Below are positions 9,855 to 18,852 of a stretch of 64,000 nt of DNA, piece by piece; position 1 is the stretch's first letter, and each line of letters begins with the position of its first letter. A model generated the notes under the pieces. The model searched no databases, was not told where the DNA came from, and saw nothing but the letters and a program-made list of their open reading frames with translations. The DNA lies in the NCBI RefSeq assembly GCF_017745095.1, contig NZ_JAGHZZ010000021.1:1-64000 (forward strand), written 5' to 3'. Both the position numbers and the translations under genes were made by a program. This stretch comes from Sporocytophaga sp. Its GTDB lineage: Bacteria > Bacteroidota > Bacteroidia > Cytophagales > Cytophagaceae.

Positions 9855-10319
9855 TTATTTTCCATGCTTCATAACTTCTGCAGGAAATTTATCCGCAATC
9901 AGATTAAGATTGATATTATGTTCCAGATAAGCTTTAAGTCCATCCAGCACTGTCGTAAAGCCCCCGGTTGAGTCTTTGATAGCTTCTAATAATTCATCTC
10001 CTGTTTTATTAAATCCAAAGTGTTTAATAGTAACATAAGTAGAACCATCACTCAGAGTTCTAAAATCAAAATCTACAGTTGTTGCCGGTTCATCCCATTC
10101 AATAATGATCTTCTTACCAGGCACAATCTCTTTTGCAATAACTTTGGTGGACACTCCATACATCTCCCATTTCCAGGTGACAATCTTACCTACTTCCAGC
10201 TTGCCACTTCCATGCGTGAACCAGAAATTCTTTGTAATCTCCGGATCAATAAATGCTTCAAATACTTTATTAGCTGGCTTTCTTACGAGCATTTGACATT
10301 CGGAACATTTCATATTCAT
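9855..10319 (-). CDS. SRPBCC / AHSA1-like ligand-binding domain protein
   Basis: 154 residues from the ATG at 10319 (10313 is also possible). A longer start at 10373 would overlap the preceding gene. The fold signature is visible: VRKPANKVFEAFIDPEITKNFW, GKIVTWKWEMYG, a series of beta strands, and a long C-terminal helix GGFTTVLDGLKAYLEHN. This is the START-like cavity fold used for hydrophobic ligands. The ligand is unknown. The gap to the upstream tautomerase gene is 13 bases and to the downstream DUF1801 gene 12 bases. Confidence 0.85.
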   Translation of the reverse strand: MNMKCSECQMLVRKPANKVFEAFIDPEITKNFWFTHGSGKLEVGKIVTWKWEMYGVSTKVIAKEIVPGKKIIIEWDEPATTVDFDFRTLSDGSTYVTIKHFGFNKTGDELLEAIKDSTGGFTTVLDGLKAYLEHNINLNLIADKFPAEVMKHGK

Positions 10320-10332
10320 CTTATTTGACCTA

Positions 10333-10536
10333 TTATTTACCTTTCTTGCGTCTCTCTGTAACCTGCTGACCACCTATTCCCCAGTTATCTGTGGACACTT
10401 CATCGATAACAACAACTGTTGTCTCAGGATTTTTATTAAGAACAATCCTAAGTAACTCCGTAACACCTTCGATTAACTCAGCCTTCTGCTGTGATGTTAC
10501 ATTCTCATCGGTAATTTTTATATTGACGTATGGCAT
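10333..10536 (-). CDS. 4-oxalocrotonate tautomerase family enzyme
   Basis: 67 residues, the normal size for the family. Pro2 directly follows the initiator Met (MPYVNIKITDE), leaving the N-terminal proline that serves as catalytic base after Met removal. The block TEVLRIVLNKNPETTVVVIDEV-like helix and strand and the C-terminal GIGGQ turn match the family. Such enzymes act as small hexameric tautomerases on 2-hydroxymuconate-like substrates, but many have other substrates, so the reaction here is open. It is the first gene of a four-gene minus-strand operon. Confidence 0.88.
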   Translation of the reverse strand: MPYVNIKITDENVTSQQKAELIEGVTELLRIVLNKNPETTVVVIDEVSTDNWGIGGQQVTERRKKGK

Positions 10537-10917
10537 AATGTTTTTTGATCTATAAAAATGAATCTATAAAAAGAATATTAATTATTCAAACCTTTCGTTC
10601 ATAATAGATATCAGTCAAATAGCTATTTACAAATTTCTTAGTGCTAATATTCAGAATAAAGCATTTTCAACTACAAATAAATTCACAATCAAATTGTTTA
10701 TCACAGCAATATCAATCATTTAGCAGACTTCAACGACTAAATTCCCTCTCGATAAATAAGTAAAAATAGTATGTTCAAAAATTTCTGAACTAAATGAATC
10801 TTCATAAAAACCTGAATATAAAAAGCTTCAACCAATAATACTACTTTATATCCTATTCATGCCACCACTCCCTTTTGAAATCCATGCTTACTTGTTTATT
10901 TTTACTATACAACAACT
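10537..10917. other. Intergenic, divergent promoter region, 381 bases
   Basis: AT-rich spacer between the tautomerase operon (minus) and the MscS-like gene (plus). A short near-perfect direct repeat ATCTATAAAAA occurs twice near 10550-10575, close to the tautomerase start. No open frame, RNA gene or strong hairpin is visible. Confidence 0.5.
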
Positions 10918-13341
10918 ATGAACATGCCAAGAATTATTTCCTACTCTTTAATTTTCAGTTTCTGTATCCTATTAATAAACCTGTCCTTTGGCCAAGACAC
11001 GCTCAAAACCCATTCAGACACGTTAAAACCTCACCAAGACTCACTCAATAAAAAGCGGGAAAGAGGATTCCGAAAGAATCGTGATCTGGCAGCAATTTTC
11101 TCTGACTCTGCAAAACTTACAAGCAGTGACTATCAGATTCGCATAGAGAAAAATTATGCTATTCTCTCTATGATTAAAAACAAAAGCGATCTGGGGCCCC
11201 GTATTAGCAACATTCAGGTGAAACTTGCCGACAGTGATTCCGCACTGCTTATATTGAAAGAAAACATCTTGAATAACAGTCAGGCACTAGGACTACGCAA
11301 CCTTCAGATGTTTAGAAGCCTATTAAATGACATTCACAAAGATATAGAAAAACAGAGGCATGTACTTGACAGTGCTGAAGCTACTCTTAGCAGTCTGAAA
11401 AATGAATTAAAGGTGATGATGAAAGATACAGTCATCAGGAGCCTGATGAAAGACTCGGTCAACAGACAGCTTTTTGCGCCACAACTTAAGGACATGCGGG
11501 AAGCTTGGCGCTCCGGAACTTCCAAATTAAAGGAAAGTATCACCCTCATCAACTTACTCCAGACACATAATTCAGCAAATGCTGTGACGACCGCTGCATT
11601 ACTCGAAAAGGTTAATAACCTGCTTCTTACTTCATTCTCCAGAGTATTCAGCAAAGAATATAATTACCTGTGGGAACCGTTACAAAACAGATCTCTAGAT
11701 CAGCTACGTAAATCACATGAGAAAGCACGTAATGGTGAGCACAAAGCACTCAATTATTACTTCAAGGATAGTCTTAACAACAGGCTATTCCTACTTGTTA
11801 TCGGATTTATTTTTGGGATTTGGCTATACAGAAATATATACAGGCTAAAAAAATCAGATGCATTGGATAAGATTCAATATCTTCAGATTGAATATTTATA
11901 TCCTCACTTCATTGCATCTTCATTTGTTGTAATATTTACGTTGGCTCCTTTTTTTGATCTGGATGCTCCATCTGTTTATATAGAATCCATGCAGTTTCTG
12001 TTAATATTGACACTTACTTTTATATGCTTAAAAAAATGGCCAAGAAACCTCTTTATCTATTGGCTTGCAATGGTTGTCCTTTACATTTGTTTTTCATTTA
12101 CACATCATATTCTTCTCCCTGGTCTTTTCCAGAGATTCGGACTGATTTTACTTAATGTACTTTCTGTTGTATTCGGATCTTTGTTTCTGAGGGGATTAAA
12201 AAATCATTTACAATTGCGTGGATTCCTAAGATTCGTGATCATCCTTCACAATGTAATGAACATCCTGGCAATACTATGCAATATATTCGGTCGATTCTCT
12301 CTGGCACAAATTCTTGGCAACACAGCTATATTCTCCTTTACGCAGGCTATCGGACTTGCTGTATTCAGCAAGATATGTATAGAAGCCATTCTGCTTCAGA
12401 TCGAAACCAGCAGGATCAAGCAAGGCTTTAAAACTACTTTTGATTTTCAATCAGTGATAAAAGACTTTCAGGGGCTTGTAATGTTCACAGTTGTTTTGCT
12501 ATGGGTGATTGTATTTACAACTAACCTGAATATTTATAATACTTCTAAAGATGCCGTTGCAACCCTTATGACCAAACAACGTGCTATAGGCAGCGCTAAC
12601 TTTACACTTGGAGGAATAGTACTATTTTTTATTATTATCTGGATAGCTCATTTGCTACAGAAATATGTTGGATATTTCTTTGGTGATACAGGCAATGACG
12701 ATGTTCAGAACAAAAACCAACGCTCTAGAATGCTTATCGCAAGACTTGTAGTTCTTTGTGCTGGATATCTACTTGCAGTCACAGCTTCAGGCCTTCCTGT
12801 TGACAAGATCACGATTGTATTAGGAGCTCTTGGTGTTGGTATCGGTCTTGGCTTGCAGAATATTGTAACAAACTTTGTATCGGGCATTATTCTAATCTTT
12901 GACAGACCACTTCAAGTGGGAGATTCTATAGAAATCGGCAATAAAACAGGTAAAGTCAGAGAAATCGGTATTCGTTCAAGCACACTATTAACAAGCGATG
13001 GAGCTGAAGTAATTATACCGAACGGTGACATATTATCTCAACACATCACTAACTGGACCTTAAGCAATACTCAGCAAAGATTATCCATTTCTGTCTCCGT
13101 TAACGGTAATCAGGATATTGAAAAAATCTCCAATAACATTAAGTCAAGTATATCTTCTTCTTCATATGTTTTGGCCAATACAACTCCAGGAATTGAATTT
13201 GTTGCTCTTAAAAAAGATGTATGCGAATTAAAAATACACTTCTGGTGTAAAGATGTTTACAAGGCAGAGGAAGCTAAAAGCAGCATCATATATGATTTAT
13301 ATAAAGAATTTGGAGAAAGCAATATTTCAATAAAGGGATAA
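10918..13341 (+). CDS. MscS-like mechanosensitive channel with large N-terminal periplasmic domain
   Basis: 807 residues. A signal peptide (1-25, ending SFGQ) leads to a helical, coiled-coil-prone periplasmic region (about 60-280), then about ten membrane segments, and a C-terminal MscS core. The core is unmistakable: the pore helix LGALGVGIGLGLQNIVTN (about 638-655), then FVSGIILIFDRPLQVGDSIE and the beta domain with VIIPNGDILS. This layout matches the large MscK/MscM class rather than small MscS. The role is release of solutes on hypo-osmotic shock, in the inner membrane. The gene stands alone and is followed by a strong terminator. Confidence 0.93.
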   Translation: MNMPRIISYSLIFSFCILLINLSFGQDTLKTHSDTLKPHQDSLNKKRERGFRKNRDLAAIFSDSAKLTSSDYQIRIEKNYAILSMIKNKSDLGPRISNIQVKLADSDSALLILKENILNNSQALGLRNLQMFRSLLNDIHKDIEKQRHVLDSAEATLSSLKNELKVMMKDTVIRSLMKDSVNRQLFAPQLKDMREAWRSGTSKLKESITLINLLQTHNSANAVTTAALLEKVNNLLLTSFSRVFSKEYNYLWEPLQNRSLDQLRKSHEKARNGEHKALNYYFKDSLNNRLFLLVIGFIFGIWLYRNIYRLKKSDALDKIQYLQIEYLYPHFIASSFVVIFTLAPFFDLDAPSVYIESMQFLLILTLTFICLKKWPRNLFIYWLAMVVLYICFSFTHHILLPGLFQRFGLILLNVLSVVFGSLFLRGLKNHLQLRGFLRFVIILHNVMNILAILCNIFGRFSLAQILGNTAIFSFTQAIGLAVFSKICIEAILLQIETSRIKQGFKTTFDFQSVIKDFQGLVMFTVVLLWVIVFTTNLNIYNTSKDAVATLMTKQRAIGSANFTLGGIVLFFIIIWIAHLLQKYVGYFFGDTGNDDVQNKNQRSRMLIARLVVLCAGYLLAVTASGLPVDKITIVLGALGVGIGLGLQNIVTNFVSGIILIFDRPLQVGDSIEIGNKTGKVREIGIRSSTLLTSDGAEVIIPNGDILSQHITNWTLSNTQQRLSISVSVNGNQDIEKISNNIKSSISSSSYVLANTTPGIEFVALKKDVCELKIHFWCKDVYKAEEAKSSIIYDLYKEFGESNISIKG

Positions 13342-13374
13342 TCTCTGATCACAAGTTACACTCTATTAATTTTG

Positions 13375-13429
13375 CCTTCCTTAAGTTTCGAGTTTAAAAT
13401 TCAAACTTTAGGAAGGTATATTTTTTTTA
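13375..13429 (+). terminator. Rho-independent terminator after the MscS-like gene
   Basis: A 14-bp stem with one mismatch (CCTTCCTTAAGTTT against AAACTTTAGGAAGG) and a 14-base loop is followed within a few bases by eight T (13421-13428). Confidence 0.85.
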
Positions 13430-13458
13430 TTATCCCCATTCATTAGATTAAAAACATT

Positions 13459-13481
13459 CATATAAACGAACAGTTTATATG
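13459..13481. repeat. Perfect inverted repeat before the DUF202 gene (possible operator)
   Basis: CATATAAAC-gaaca-GTTTATATG is a perfect 9-5-9 inverted repeat, 35 bases upstream of the DUF202 start codon. It is AT-rich and followed by A rather than T, so it is a better candidate for a protein binding site than for a terminator. No regulator is encoded next to it. Confidence 0.5.
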
Positions 13482-13516
13482 AAAAAAAATGAAGTCAACG
13501 AGACTACAGGGAACCT

Positions 13517-14002
13517 ATGCAAGACGACGATAAATCCCAACTTTCCTTTAACAAGCTTCTTACCAAAAACCCTGTACATGCTTCATTTCTTTTTGCATCT
13601 CAGCGGACAGGATTAGCTTTTCAGAGAACACGTCTGAGTGCTGACAGGACATTAATGTCTGTGATAAGGACTTCTCTGTCTCTGATAAGTTTCGGGTTCA
13701 CAATTTTTCAGATTTTCTTGCACCTAAGAGAGGAATTCCATAAACACTGGAGATCATTGATGCCTAGAACATTAGGGTTTATCCTTGTTATACTTGGCAT
13801 CTTAATGCTGATCATTGGGATAGCTTATCATGTTAGGTTTATGAAACAAATCCGTATTGAAAGAGAAGAGATGATGAACAAAGGCCTCCTTCCTGATGAG
13901 GATAAATTTCCAGTTTCTTTTACCTTAATTGTTGCTACGCTTTTGCTTCTTGCTGGGATTTCTGCTGCAATTTATATGATAATCCAGGCAATGAAAATTT
14001 AA
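13517..14002 (+). CDS. DUF202 inner membrane protein (YidH-like)
   Basis: 161 residues. The family signature is present near the N-terminus: LAFQRTRLSADRTLMSVIRTSLSLISFGF split over residues 36-62, with the conserved R-T-x-L-A/S-x-x-R-T-x-L arrangement. Three membrane helices follow (about 52-72, 88-110 and 133-158), with a charged cytoplasmic loop REEMMNKG. In other organisms DUF202 proteins occur as small membrane proteins or as membrane parts of polyphosphate-synthesis (VTC) complexes. No function can be assigned from this sequence alone. Confidence 0.85.
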   Translation: MQDDDKSQLSFNKLLTKNPVHASFLFASQRTGLAFQRTRLSADRTLMSVIRTSLSLISFGFTIFQIFLHLREEFHKHWRSLMPRTLGFILVILGILMLIIGIAYHVRFMKQIRIEREEMMNKGLLPDEDKFPVSFTLIVATLLLLAGISAAIYMIIQAMKI

Positions 14003-14145
14003 CCATCCCTACATCAAAACAGACACCCACCCTATAAAAACACAATAAATATAAAAAAATCAATAGAAATTTTAACATAAAAAACTTCTTACGCATACAT
14101 TTCTACAAACATCCATCAAAATTTTGACCTAAAACCAAAAAGGTT

Positions 14146-14208
14146 ATTTTTATCCTATACAAGGGAATTTTTGTCCTGCAACTTCCCTATGATTAATCTT
14201 TACCTTTA
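14146..14208 (+). promoter_or_regulatory. Direct repeats with 21-bp spacing upstream of araC-type gene
   Basis: ATTTTTATCCT (14146-14156) and ATTTTTGTCCT (14167-14177) differ at one base and start exactly 21 bp apart, two helical turns, the usual geometry of AraC-family half-sites. A weaker copy ATTTTGACCT is at 14121-14130. A -7-like TACCTTTA lies at 14201-14208, so the repeats would flank the -33 region, where an activator can contact RNA polymerase. Autoregulation by the adjacent protein is inference. Confidence 0.55.
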
Positions 14209-14223
14209 AATCAAATAAGCAAC

Positions 14224-15120
14224 ATGAAAGATCTGCCTGTCTTGACTATCAGTAATTTTGAAGACTACAATCATTGTCAGCATTGCGGCAATAGTTTCTA
14301 CATCAGAACTTTTGACAAGCACCTACAGGACAATCTGTTTCTGGATAAGCCCCATGGCCATGATTTCTTTATATTGCTTTTCATAACCAATGGTTCAGGA
14401 ACGCACAGTATTGATTTTAAAAACTATGAAATAAAGACTGGTAGTTTATTCTTGCTATCTCCGGGACAAGTCCATCACTGGAATTTATCTTCAGACATCA
14501 ATGGATATATTCTATTCTTTACAAAAGAATACTTTCTATTAGACTTTAACTATAACAAGCTTTTAACACTGCCTTTCTTTTACACTCATATCAATTCGCC
14601 TTGTATGGAGATTAAAGTAGAGGATATTGAGCAAGTATCAAACATCTTTAAAAAAATTGATGATGAGTATCTGACCAAAAGAAGGTTTTTCCATGATGTC
14701 ATTAGGCTCAATCTTAAAATGCTACTGATTGAACTTGAAAGAAAATATACAGCAAATCAACAAACTCCTGGCCTTATGCAATATCAGATCAATCAGTTGC
14801 ATAAGCTGGAGACATTGATCGATGCACATTATAAAGAGCACAAACAGATTTCTGAATATGCAGACATGATGAATATCTCTCTAAAACAGTTGAACAGTCT
14901 ATGCAAAAAGGCACTTAATAAAACACCGGGAGACTTACTACAGGAGCGACTCATCCTTGAAGCCAAGAGACTTCTGGTTTATTCGGATAAGTCAGTCAGC
15001 TCTATTGCCGCTATTCTAAATTATACTGACAATTCATATTTCATAAGATTATTCAGAAAGCTGACTAGCGTGACACCAGAGCAATTCAGGACAATTCAAC
15101 TATCAGAATACATTAATTAA
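14224..15120 (+). CDS. AraC family transcriptional regulator
   Basis: 298 residues. The N-terminal half is a cupin-type sensor: HGHDFFILLFITNGSGTHSID, then GSLFLLSPGQVHHW, about residues 40-86. The C-terminal 100 residues contain two helix-turn-helix units: ISEYADMMNISLKQLNSLCKK, then VSSIAAILNYTDNSYFIRLFRK and the closing VTPEQFR. Cupin-type AraC proteins usually respond to a small molecule. The next gene, 83 bases downstream on the same strand, is cyanase, so cyanate or a derived signal is a reasonable but unproven ligand. Phased direct repeats upstream suggest self-control. Confidence 0.92.
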   Translation: MKDLPVLTISNFEDYNHCQHCGNSFYIRTFDKHLQDNLFLDKPHGHDFFILLFITNGSGTHSIDFKNYEIKTGSLFLLSPGQVHHWNLSSDINGYILFFTKEYFLLDFNYNKLLTLPFFYTHINSPCMEIKVEDIEQVSNIFKKIDDEYLTKRRFFHDVIRLNLKMLLIELERKYTANQQTPGLMQYQINQLHKLETLIDAHYKEHKQISEYADMMNISLKQLNSLCKKALNKTPGDLLQERLILEAKRLLVYSDKSVSSIAAILNYTDNSYFIRLFRKLTSVTPEQFRTIQLSEYIN

Positions 15121-15203
15121 AATACCTGTGGCAGACAATTTTGCTTTTGACGCAGACTTGAAATTCGGAATAAAATTATACATAACCCTTTACTATATTA
15201 ATT

Positions 15204-15647
15204 ATGATCACCAAAATTGAAATGACTGAAGCCATCATTGCAGCAAAAGCAAAAAAGAACACCACATGGACAGAAATCTCCAAATGCATTGGCTTATCTG
15301 AAATATTTACTACCTCTGCATGTCTTGGTCAGAACACGCTATCTAAAACAGAAGCGGAACAATTAGGCTCATACCTGGAGCTGAGTCCAGATGTCGTAAA
15401 AACGTTACAAGTCTTCCCAAGCAAAGGACCAGGTCAAGAAATATCTACAGACCCACTTATATATAGATTCTTTGAAATCTGTTTTGTATATGGACCAACT
15501 CTTAAAGAAGTTATTCAGGAAAAAATGGGAGACGGTATTATGAGTGCAATTGATTTCACTATGAATGTAGATAAAGTAGAAGATCCAAAAGGAGATCGAG
15601 TGATCGTTACCATGAACGGGAAATTTTTACCTTATAAGAAATGGTAA
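15204..15647 (+). CDS. cynS: Cyanase (cyanate hydratase)
   Basis: 147 residues, close to the 156 of Escherichia coli CynS. The N-terminal five-helix part (KNTTWTEISKCIGLSEIFTTSA) and the C-terminal dimer part are both complete. The active-site residues can be seen: Arg and Glu in YRFFEICFVYG (about 92-102) and Ser in DGIMSAIDF. The enzyme converts cyanate and bicarbonate to ammonia and carbon dioxide (two molecules) in the cytoplasm. No carbonic anhydrase (cynT) or cyanate transporter (cynX) accompanies it. It probably detoxifies cyanate or yields nitrogen. A good terminator follows. Confidence 0.95.
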   Translation: MITKIEMTEAIIAAKAKKNTTWTEISKCIGLSEIFTTSACLGQNTLSKTEAEQLGSYLELSPDVVKTLQVFPSKGPGQEISTDPLIYRFFEICFVYGPTLKEVIQEKMGDGIMSAIDFTMNVDKVEDPKGDRVIVTMNGKFLPYKKW

Positions 15648-15674
15648 AACAATAAATTACAAACAAATTATACT

Positions 15675-15713
15675 ATCCCTGCAATAGATTTAAATCTGGC
15701 AGGGATTTTTTTT
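15675..15713 (+). terminator. Rho-independent terminator after cynS
   Basis: ATCCCTGC pairs perfectly with GCAGGGAT over a 16-base loop and is followed directly by eight T. Confidence 0.88.
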
Positions 15714-15749
15714 CAATAAAATAAACCTACAATTATTCTGCACTACGCT

Positions 15750-15771
15750 TAACACCGCCTTAACATTAAGG
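15750..15771. promoter_or_regulatory. TTAACA direct repeat / CCTTAA palindrome upstream of TPR regulator
   Basis: TTAACA occurs at 15750 and again 11 bp later at 15761, and the second copy is part of a palindrome CCTTAA-CA-TTAAGG (15758-15771). An 11-bp direct-repeat period is the geometry of PHO boxes in other phyla. A related sequence lies before the phytase gene (about 17568) and another at 61261-61277. The binding protein is unknown. Confidence 0.35.
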
Positions 15772-15824
15772 TAATAATTAGGAAATAATATTGTATCTGA
15801 CAATGGATAACTTGCTCAGCATAC

Positions 15825-17477
15825 ATGAAAAGATTTACTAAATTCATTTTTTACTTACTTTTTCAACTATCATATATTCATTTACTTGCTTCTCCATCAA
15901 ACGACACTCCTGAAGAGAAGATAGAAATATTATTAAAACAAGCGGAAGCATTACTACCTTCCAAACCCGACTCATCAATCTTTATAGCAGACCTTATCCT
16001 TGAGCTCTCAAAACAGGAGAACTATAAAACAGGACAAGCTAAGGCTCATCAGCTTATAGGATCTGTATTTTATCATCAAGGTGTTTATCATGAAGCTCTC
16101 ATACACCTCCAGCAGGCAGAAGTTTTATTAAAAGATATCGGAAACGAATCCGGAATAGCTGAAAACCATGGGCAGCTGGGATTGCTGTATGCTACTATCA
16201 AACAACCGGAACTTGCTCATAAATATCAGGAAGAGGCTCTTAATATATACGAAAAGCTGGGAGATAAAAAGGGACTTGCCTATGCTTATGGAAATCTTGG
16301 AAGGTTATATGAGAAGAAACAGCAATACGTACAGGCAATAAATTATCAGGAGAAAGCACTTAATTTTTATACTGAGATTAATGATTCTGCTGGTTTGGCC
16401 ACAATAATGGAGAACATCGGTAGTATCTATGAAGACAAGGAGATGTTTACAATTGCCCACTCATTTTTTATAAAATCACTCCATTTGTCTGCTAATAACA
16501 AAGATAGCCTCTTAATGGCTATCAACTTTAATAATATAGCTGACATTTATCGCAAAACCGGTATTTATGATTCTGCAATACATTATACAAATCAATCGCT
16601 TCAAATTGCAATCAAAATTAAAGACAAATATCAGATTAGCAGTGCTTATAAGGATCTAAGCAAAATATATTCGGGATTAAAAGACTACCAAAATGCATAT
16701 AAGAATCTTGAGCTTGGAAGAACAATTTATGAAGACATGTATAAATCAGAAACTGCCCGTCAGGTTTCACTTATGCAGAGCCTGTTCCAGATGGAGCGCA
16801 AAAACAGCGAAATACAAAAACTAGAACTTGACAGGAAGTTCAATTATCTAATCAAATCTATGCTGATCGCTGGTCTGTTCATAGTAGTTCTTGTAGGAGT
16901 CTTAATAATAAGCAGACAGAAAAACAGATTATTAAATAAAGAAAAGCAATTAAAGTCTGACAAAGAACAGTTTGATGCCCATAAAAGCCGCATGAGCAAT
17001 GAACTTGAGACAATCAACATAAAACAACAACAATTACAAACTGAACTCGACACAAAGGCTAAGTCATTGACAGCACACACCCTACATATTATAGGTAAAA
17101 ATAAAATGCTGGAAGAAATCAGAGAGATGCTGACCATTACTATTAAAGAAGATCCGAAAGTTCAAAAAATGAATTTGAAAAATCTTATTAAACAGATAGA
17201 TCAGAGTTTCATTCAGGATAAAGACTGGACTGATTTCAGAACAATCTTCGAACAGGTGCATCAGGATTTTTTTATAAAGCTTCAACAAATAAACGCTGAC
17301 CTCACCCCTGCTGATTTAAGATTGGCAGCCTTGATTAAACTCAATTTACCTTCAAAGGATATTGCAACTACACTTGGTATATCTCAGGATAGTTTGAGAA
17401 TTGCTCGATACAGACTCAGAAAAAAAATGAACTTATCAGAAGGTGAAAACCTCATTAATTTTATCCTTAATCTTTAA
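15825..17477 (+). CDS. Membrane-bound TPR sensor-regulator with C-terminal HTH
   Basis: 550 residues. A signal peptide (1-22) is followed by six or seven tetratricopeptide repeats (about 35-310; for example GLAYAYGNLGRLYEKKQQY), a membrane helix (about 345-364), a Lys/Gln-rich coiled coil (365-430) and a C-terminal DNA-binding region with a LuxR-like helix-turn-helix (LTPADLRLAALIKLNLPSKD, then ATTLGISQDSLRIARYRLRKK). This periplasmic TPR - membrane - cytoplasmic HTH layout is common in Bacteroidota and its signals are mostly unknown. It lies just upstream of the phytase gene on the same strand, 200 bases away, and could regulate that cluster. Confidence 0.85.
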   Translation: MKRFTKFIFYLLFQLSYIHLLASPSNDTPEEKIEILLKQAEALLPSKPDSSIFIADLILELSKQENYKTGQAKAHQLIGSVFYHQGVYHEALIHLQQAEVLLKDIGNESGIAENHGQLGLLYATIKQPELAHKYQEEALNIYEKLGDKKGLAYAYGNLGRLYEKKQQYVQAINYQEKALNFYTEINDSAGLATIMENIGSIYEDKEMFTIAHSFFIKSLHLSANNKDSLLMAINFNNIADIYRKTGIYDSAIHYTNQSLQIAIKIKDKYQISSAYKDLSKIYSGLKDYQNAYKNLELGRTIYEDMYKSETARQVSLMQSLFQMERKNSEIQKLELDRKFNYLIKSMLIAGLFIVVLVGVLIISRQKNRLLNKEKQLKSDKEQFDAHKSRMSNELETINIKQQQLQTELDTKAKSLTAHTLHIIGKNKMLEEIREMLTITIKEDPKVQKMNLKNLIKQIDQSFIQDKDWTDFRTIFEQVHQDFFIKLQQINADLTPADLRLAALIKLNLPSKDIATTLGISQDSLRIARYRLRKKMNLSEGENLINFILNL

Positions 17478-17614
17478 AGAACATAGATATAACAATTTGA
17501 TAACACTTCACATTATACTGAACTTTAATCACTTAATTACTAAAAACTCTACTTTGTTGCCCTTCTGTTAACGCCGTCAAACATCAATGTTGCCCAAATG
17601 TATACATCAAAATA

Positions 17615-17645
17615 TTGCAGCCCCTGCCCTGTTAAACTAACCTTG
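17615..17645 (+). promoter_or_regulatory. Promoter of the phytase gene cluster
   Basis: TTG (17615-17617), 20 bases, then TAACCTTG (17638-17645), one mismatch from TAnnTTTG. The same 20-base spacing is seen at the ArsR and Lrp promoters in this window. The start codon follows 32 bases downstream. About 40 bases upstream is the sequence TTAACGCCGTC, similar to the site before the TPR regulator. Confidence 0.55.
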
Positions 17646-17677
17646 CAATGAAATTTTAAAAACACAAAAAGGATTCT

Positions 17678-18811
17678 ATGCAAAAGTTTTTGAACTGGAG
17701 TTTAATATTAAGCCTCCTTTCATCCTGTAATACTTCACACCCCTTAAATGAAAAAATTCCGGAACAGCCTATTGTTAGTACTTCTGTTATAAAACCACTT
17801 TATATCTCAGAGGCCGTTCAATTTGATACTGATGATCCTGCCATCTGGATCAACAAGGATGATCCAGCCCAAAGTCTTATTATCGGAACAGATAAAAATG
17901 AAGATGGTGCTCTTTACACATTTGATCTTAAAGGAAGAATCCATACCAATAAAGTCATAAAAGGCTTAAAACGCCCTAATAATGTGGACATTGAATATGG
18001 ACTGCCGATTAAAGGAATAACAACTGATATTGCAGTAGTCACTGAAAGATTTACACATAACTTAAGAATATATGCACTTCCATCAATGACACCGGTTGAT
18101 GGGGGTGGCATTCCTGTATTCGAAGGAGAAACGGCTCCCGAAAGCAGAGATTTGATGGGTATCGCCTTATATAAAGATCCTGTTACTTCTAAAATATTTG
18201 CAATTGTTGGCAGAAAGACGGGAACAGATGGCGACTACCTGTGGCAATATGAGCTTTGGTCTGACGAACATGGAATAGTAAAAGCATCACTTGTAAGAAA
18301 ATTCGGTTCCTACAGTGGCAATAAAGAGATTGAAGCAATTGCTGTAGATGATGAGCTTGGGTATGTATACTATTCTGATGAAGGCGTAGGCGTGAAGAAA
18401 TACTATGCAAATCCTGCGAAAGGTAATAAAGAACTAGCACTCTTTGCAACAAAGGGTTTTACTGCTGACCATGAAGGTATCTCTATTTATAAAACCAGTG
18501 AGAAAGAAGGTTATATTCTGGTTTCTGACCAGGGAGCAAATAAATTTCAGATCTTCTCAAGAGAAGGTACACCCTCCAATCCCAATGAACACAAGCATTT
18601 AAAAACCATTCAGGTAGCTGCAATGGAAAGTGATGGTTCTGAAATCACTAATGTGTCATTAAATCAAGAGTTTAAATCCGGCCTGTTTGTGGTAATGTCT
18701 ACTGACAAAACTTTTCATTATTACCGCTGGGAAGATATCGCAGAAAATGATCTGAAATCGTCTCCCGATACAGTTTACAAGAATGGATCTATATCACTCA
18801 AAAGAGAATAA
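17678..18811 (+). CDS. Beta-propeller phytase lipoprotein (3-phytase)
   Basis: 377 residues. A lipoprotein signal peptide ends at LSSC (Cys17). The mature part has the beta-propeller phytase hallmarks: DTDDPAIWINKDDP (about 49-62), a calcium and substrate segment GTDKNEDGALYTFDL, RPNNVDIEYG, EAIAVDDELGYVYYSDEG and DHEGISIY. These enzymes are calcium-dependent alkaline phytases that release phosphate from inositol hexakisphosphate outside the inner membrane. The gene precedes a TonB receptor gene by 41 bases, then a lipoprotein and, after a terminator, a phosphatase, making a coherent organic-phosphate scavenging set. Confidence 0.94.
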   Translation: MQKFLNWSLILSLLSSCNTSHPLNEKIPEQPIVSTSVIKPLYISEAVQFDTDDPAIWINKDDPAQSLIIGTDKNEDGALYTFDLKGRIHTNKVIKGLKRPNNVDIEYGLPIKGITTDIAVVTERFTHNLRIYALPSMTPVDGGGIPVFEGETAPESRDLMGIALYKDPVTSKIFAIVGRKTGTDGDYLWQYELWSDEHGIVKASLVRKFGSYSGNKEIEAIAVDDELGYVYYSDEGVGVKKYYANPAKGNKELALFATKGFTADHEGISIYKTSEKEGYILVSDQGANKFQIFSREGTPSNPNEHKHLKTIQVAAMESDGSEITNVSLNQEFKSGLFVVMSTDKTFHYYRWEDIAENDLKSSPDTVYKNGSISLKRE

Positions 18812-18852
18812 TCGAGCATTAAAAACTCTCCAGAAGATTAAAATATTAACTG

